Assembly (NCBI RefSeq): GCF_032452875.1
Contig: NW_026894320.1
Coordinates: 1-64,000 of the forward strand
Length of the DNA: 64,000 nt
Source: Bos javanicus
Lineage: Eukaryota; Chordata; Mammalia; Artiodactyla; Bovidae
Direction of reading: 5' to 3'
The notes beneath the pieces were generated by a model. It made no database searches. It had not been told where the DNA came from and worked only from the letters and a program-made list of their open reading frames with translations. Position 1 is the first letter of the stretch, and each line of letters opens with the position of its first letter. Below are positions 60,451 through 64,000 of this stretch, in pieces. A program made the position numbers and the translations under genes.

Positions 60451-61852
60451 TATGACTCGAGAGCAATGACGCGCTCCCCCTCGCCATTCGCATGGAGACC
60501 CGACTTCCTTGCCGCCCCACGAGAGGCTCACTGACCTCGCCGTCGTACCTCGTGAGAAACCGCACACTGGGGCCGCCGCTCGAGAACAACCCCGAGCCTC
60601 CCCCGTCATCGCGAGTTGAGGGCCTTCGTCTCCTGCATGGCCTAGAGACCAGTCTCGCGACCTCTCTCCAAACGCCTCAGGAGGCTTGACTCCCTTTAGT
60701 CCACCCAGTGAGCTCCAAGAGATACCCGTCGCGACTCGAGAGCAGAGCGGGGTTCTTTGCTTCCACTCGAGATGAATGCCTGTCTCCCCGGGTGCTTCTG
60801 GAATGCAACCCCGAGATCCCTGTCGCCCCTGGAGAGGAACATTGGCTTCTGGACACAAGCCTAGATGAGGTCTATTGGCCCTGCAGTCACTCGAGAGCAA
60901 TCCCCAGCTTTCCTTCGCAACTCGAATGGAAGATTGGACTTCCTGGGCCAACACAAGAGGCATCCTGAATTCCCCGTCGTAACTCGAGAATCCCGCCGCA
61001 ACTCGAGAAAAACCACGTGGCTCCCCCGTCATCGCAAGATGAAGCCCTTTCCCGCTACAGCGTCTCAGGAGAAGTCCCACGTTAGGAATTGGAGGTCGAA
61101 ACGGTACTTGGCACCCTTGATGCGACCCACAAAGTGCCCCGACATCCCGGTCTCCCTCGAGAGGAACACCGAGGTTTTCCGGCACCACTTCCTCTGAGCC
61201 CTTTCTACCCTCCTGATCTGGACAGGAGGGTCGACTCCCCTGCTTTGTCTGGAAGGGGTTCCCGACCTTCCGGTCGCACCTCAGGATGAGGCCGGTCTCA
61301 CGAAGACATTCCAGACGTGGCCTCGTGGGTGGTTCCACATTCCGAAGGACCCCGATTTCCCGGTCCCCTCTTGATAAGAACCCGATGCCCGGACACCTCT
61401 CCGAACTCCACCCTGTGAATGAAGTCAACACGAAGGGGCAGTGACTCACCCGTGCATCGTCGGGAAAAGACCCCAGGTTCCAAATACCGCTCGACAAGTG
61501 GCCTGTCTCCCCGGGAACACCTCGAGAGGCAAGCGGAGTTCCATGCCTCAACCCAAGACGAGGCCTGACTCTCCTGTCCCAAGTCTGCAGGGACCTTGCG
61601 GTCGGAGTCTGAAGTCAGAGGAACCCTGAGGTTCCTGCCTCAACTGGAGATGAGGCCCTCTTCCAATGCACCAAACCCAGTGGAGTGCCGAGAGGCCCCT
61701 CCCACCTCCAGTTTCCCTGACTTCTCAGAGCCACCATGAGAAGCCCCCTGAGGTCACCTGCACAAGTCGAGGGACCCCAGGGTGTCCTGCCTCAACCCGA
61801 GAAAGACCTCGAGAGACCTTCTTCAACACGTCTCGAGGCCAGATTCCCCTAC
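60451..61852 (+). repeat. Satellite unit 29 (S, B turning C-like)
   Basis: 1,402 bp. The 5' part is type B (CCGAGCCTCC, CGAGTTGAGG); the 3' part carries C markers (GAGCCCTTTCTACC, ACGAAGACATT, CTCTCCGAACTCC). It lies directly before a type C unit. The longest open frame in the window (60421-61551, minus strand, 376 codons) covers it and is not considered a gene. Confidence 0.9.
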
Positions 61853-63048
61853 TGCCGTGAGCCGGCATATTGCATATTGAGTGCATATTGCATATTGCAT
61901 ATTGAGTGCAGCACTTTCCACAGCATCATCTTTCAGGATCTGGAATAGCTCCACTGGAATTCTATCACTGCTGGGAGCCAGTGAGGAACTCCGCCCATGA
62001 CAAAGGTCATGAGGAAGGAGGCTCGGCATACGCAAAGGCGGGATCGAGCTTCAGGAGTCCCCCTGGAAATTCTCGAGCATATACCCCCAAACCAGAGTCT
62101 GCCTACTTTCTGCTTGTGCTTGCACCTAAACCTCTGACTTTACGGGGGCTCTGCCCCACTACCTCTCTCTGAAAAAGAGTTAGCTTACAGTTCCAGTTAA
62201 TAATTCCTGGGTGTGACAGTGTTTAACCTACAAACTCCTTTGGAAATCCTCTAGCCTGCCTGAATAGGTTTTTCCGGCCACATGTGATTGTTCAGAGCCT
62301 CCCAACTGTGAGAGGCAGGAGATGTTCTAAACTGTCTAAACACAAATTCTTTTGAGTAGTTACAAGATTGATTAGAAATTGTATTGGTGAATGGTTTTTC
62401 ACTTGTTGGGCCATTGTTTGCTGCTAAGTTTCCATATCCCTTACCTGCTGTGTCCCTGGCAGTGTATTGATTAATATAATTGGTGTAAGTAGTAGCTTTA
62501 ATGTTTGTAACCTGGGACCCTTGAGTTAATTCTTTTTCTTGTTATAGCCCACCACACCTTTGCTCTGTAGGAATGCAACTTTATCTAATGCTTTTTTGGA
62601 GGGTGGCTCCTGACCAACCACCTTTAGAGAAAAATAAGTTTTCTGAAGAAAAGGTCTTAAAATGTTAACAGGCCTCCGGGCCAGAAGATGATGCAAATCA
62701 CCTAAGCTTTTGCATATGATAAGTTTGCAGGAAGAAAGCCTGGTTTGCTGCAAGACTCTACCCCTTCCCCCATTATCCTCTATGCATAACTTAAGGTATA
62801 AAAACTACTTTGAAAAATAAAGTGCGGGCCTTGTTCACCGAAACTTGGTCTCACCATGTCGTTCTTTCTCTTACCTTCTGGCTGAATTATTCAGCCTCTT
62901 TTCGCCACTGAATTTCCTCACTGAGCTATCCTCATTCTATTACTCTTTATATCCTTAATTAACATTTAATTAAGCAGTGGTTTCCTGATCTTCGCCTACG
63001 CCGTCTCTCCTTCGAATACCCTGGATCAGCCGGGGCTGGTCCCCGGCA
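61853..63048 (+). mobile_element. Solo LTR copy 19
   Basis: 1,196 bp, ends and targets intact (right 63049-63054). Octamer at 62691-62698, TATAAAAA at 62797-62804, AATAAA at 62816-62821, palindrome at 62954-62974. Last LTR in the window. Confidence 0.95.
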
Positions 63049-64000
63049 CCCTACCATGGCTCGAGAGCAATGACGCGCTCCCCTCGCCACTCGCATGGAG
63101 ACCCGACTTCCCTGGCGCCCCACGAGAGGCTCACTGACCTCGCCGTCGTACCTCGTGAGAAACCGCACACTGGGGCCGCCGCTCGAGAACAACCCCGAGA
63201 TTCCCCCGTCATCGAGAGATGAGGGCCTTCGTCTCCTGCATGGCCTAGAGACCAATCTCGCGACCTCTCTCCAAACGCCTCAGGAGGCTTGACTCCCTTG
63301 AGTCCACCCAGTGAGCTCCAAGAGATACCCGTCGCGACTCGAGAGCAGAGCGGGGTTCTTTGCTTCCACTCGAGATGAATGCCTGTCTCCCCGGGTGCGT
63401 CTGGAATGCAACCCCGAGATCCCTGTCGCCCCTGGAGAGGAACATTGGCTTCTGGACACAAGCCTAGATGAGGTCTATTGGCCCTGCAGTCACTCGAGAG
63501 CAATCCCCAGCTTTCCTTCGCAACTCGAATGGAAGATTGGACTTGCCTGGGCCAACACAAGAAGCAGCCTGAATTCCCCGTCGTAACTCGAGAATCCCGC
63601 TACACCTCGAGAAAAACCACGTGGCTCCCCCGTCATCGCAAGATGAAGCCCTGTCCCGCTACAGCGCCTCAGGAGAAGTCCCACGTTAGGAATTGGAGGT
63701 CAAAAGGGCACTTGGCACCCTTGATGCGACCCACAAAGTTCCCCGAAATCCCGGTCTCCCTCGAGAGGAACACTGAGGTTTTCTGGCACCCCTTCCTCTG
63801 AGCCCTTTCTACCCTCCTGATCTGGACAGGAGGGTCGACTCCCCTGCTTTGTCTGGAAGGGGTTCCCGACCTTCCGGTCGCACCTCAGGATGAGGCCGGT
63901 CTCACGAAGACATTCCAGACGTGGCCTCGTGGGTGGTTCCACATTCCGTAGGACCCCGATTTCCCGGTCCCCTCTTGATAAGAACCCGATGCCCGGACAC
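63049..64000 (+). repeat. Satellite unit 30 (S, type C, cut by window end)
   Basis: The first 952 bp of a unit. Type C markers shared with unit 12: CCGAGATTCC, CGAGAGATGAG, CCCTTGAGTCC, GACTTGCCTGG, AGGGCACTTGG, CGAAATCCCGG, ACGAAGACATT and CCGTAGGACC. It differs by A-like GCTACACCTCGAG and a private GGAGGTCAAAAGG. Confidence 0.9.

Larger units (their letters stand above)
1..64000 (+). repeat. Bovine-type satellite array: 1.4-kb units with inserted solo LTRs
   Basis: The window is a head-to-tail array of a ~1.40-kb satellite unit (S, 30 copies) and a ~1.19-kb LTR (L, 19 copies), in L-S (~2.6 kb) and L-S-S (~4.0 kb) repeats, all in one orientation. S matches my memory of bovine 1.715 satellite (1.4 kb, 31-bp subrepeats); L-S matches bovine 1.711b (a 1.715-like unit with an LTR-like insertion). 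Variant families used below: type A has GTGTGTCTGG, GGCCTACACAAG, GTGGTTCCC, GGAGTTCGAAACGG and GGCAACACTT. Type B has CCGAGCCTCC, GTGCGTCTGG, GGCCAACACAAG, GTGGCTCCC, GGAGGTCGAAACGG and CGCACCACTT. Type C has CCGAGATTCC, CCCTTGAGTCC, GACTTGCCTGG, AGGGCACTTGG and ACGAAGACATT. Type D has ATGAATGCCTG with CATCCTGGATTCC. Neither array end is in the window. Repeat structure is certain; species assignment rests on family recognition. Confidence 0.96.

Noticed and set aside
60421..61551. 376-codon minus-strand open frame, with shorter relatives at 8984-9997 and 25248-26156
   Set aside because: It lies across two S units of 31-bp subrepeats. A stop-poor 31-bp repeat shifts frame each copy and gives long open frames by chance. 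Equivalent frames in sister units are broken by small indels, and no known domain is visible.

Overview
The whole 64-kb window is tandemly repeated satellite DNA from a mammal, most likely cattle (Bos) or a close bovine relative. I find no protein-coding gene, rRNA, tRNA, CRISPR array or bacterial feature. Two building blocks account for essentially every base. The first (S) is a CpG-rich unit of about 1.40 kb made of degenerate 31-bp subrepeats with recurring CTCGAG-like anchors. This matches what I know of the bovine 1.715 (satellite I) family. The second (L) is an element of about 1.19 kb with the anatomy of a solo retroviral LTR on the + strand. It has TGCCG...CGGCA ends, a TATA box, an AATAAA signal and a 6-bp target duplication CCCTAC. 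An S unit carrying an inserted LTR-like element matches the published description of the bovine 1.711b satellite. The family names come from memory and not from a search; the architecture is read from the sequence.

Layout: 19 LTR copies (the first lacks its first ~54 bp) and 30 S units (the last is cut by the window end). They are arranged in two higher-order forms, L-S (about 2.6 kb) and L-S-S (about 4.0 kb). In order: 1-2532 one partial L-S; 2533-26453 six L-S-S; 26454-41825 six L-S; 41826-61852 five L-S-S; 61853-64000 the start of another L-S unit. In L-S-S the second S unit abuts the first without an LTR, so the window carries both filled sites and the matching empty site (CCCTAC once).

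S units fall into recognisable variant families. Type A follows an LTR and type B follows an empty site. Type C occurs at 23656 and 63049 (partly at 1132), and a type D flavour is seen in the first 6.5 kb. The A/B alternation shows the 4-kb unit is a true higher-order repeat. The right part (about 39-63 kb) is more homogeneous than the left, where LTRs carry many small private deletions. One LTR (34217-35360) has lost its 3' end through a rearrangement that also removed the start of the next S unit, and unit 27 has a patch of private substitutions at 56921-57392.

Function: each intact LTR carries a + strand TATA box with AATAAA starting only 19 bp downstream. If active, it could start RNAs that run through one or two S units and end at the next LTR. 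That is inference; nothing in the sequence shows that it happens.
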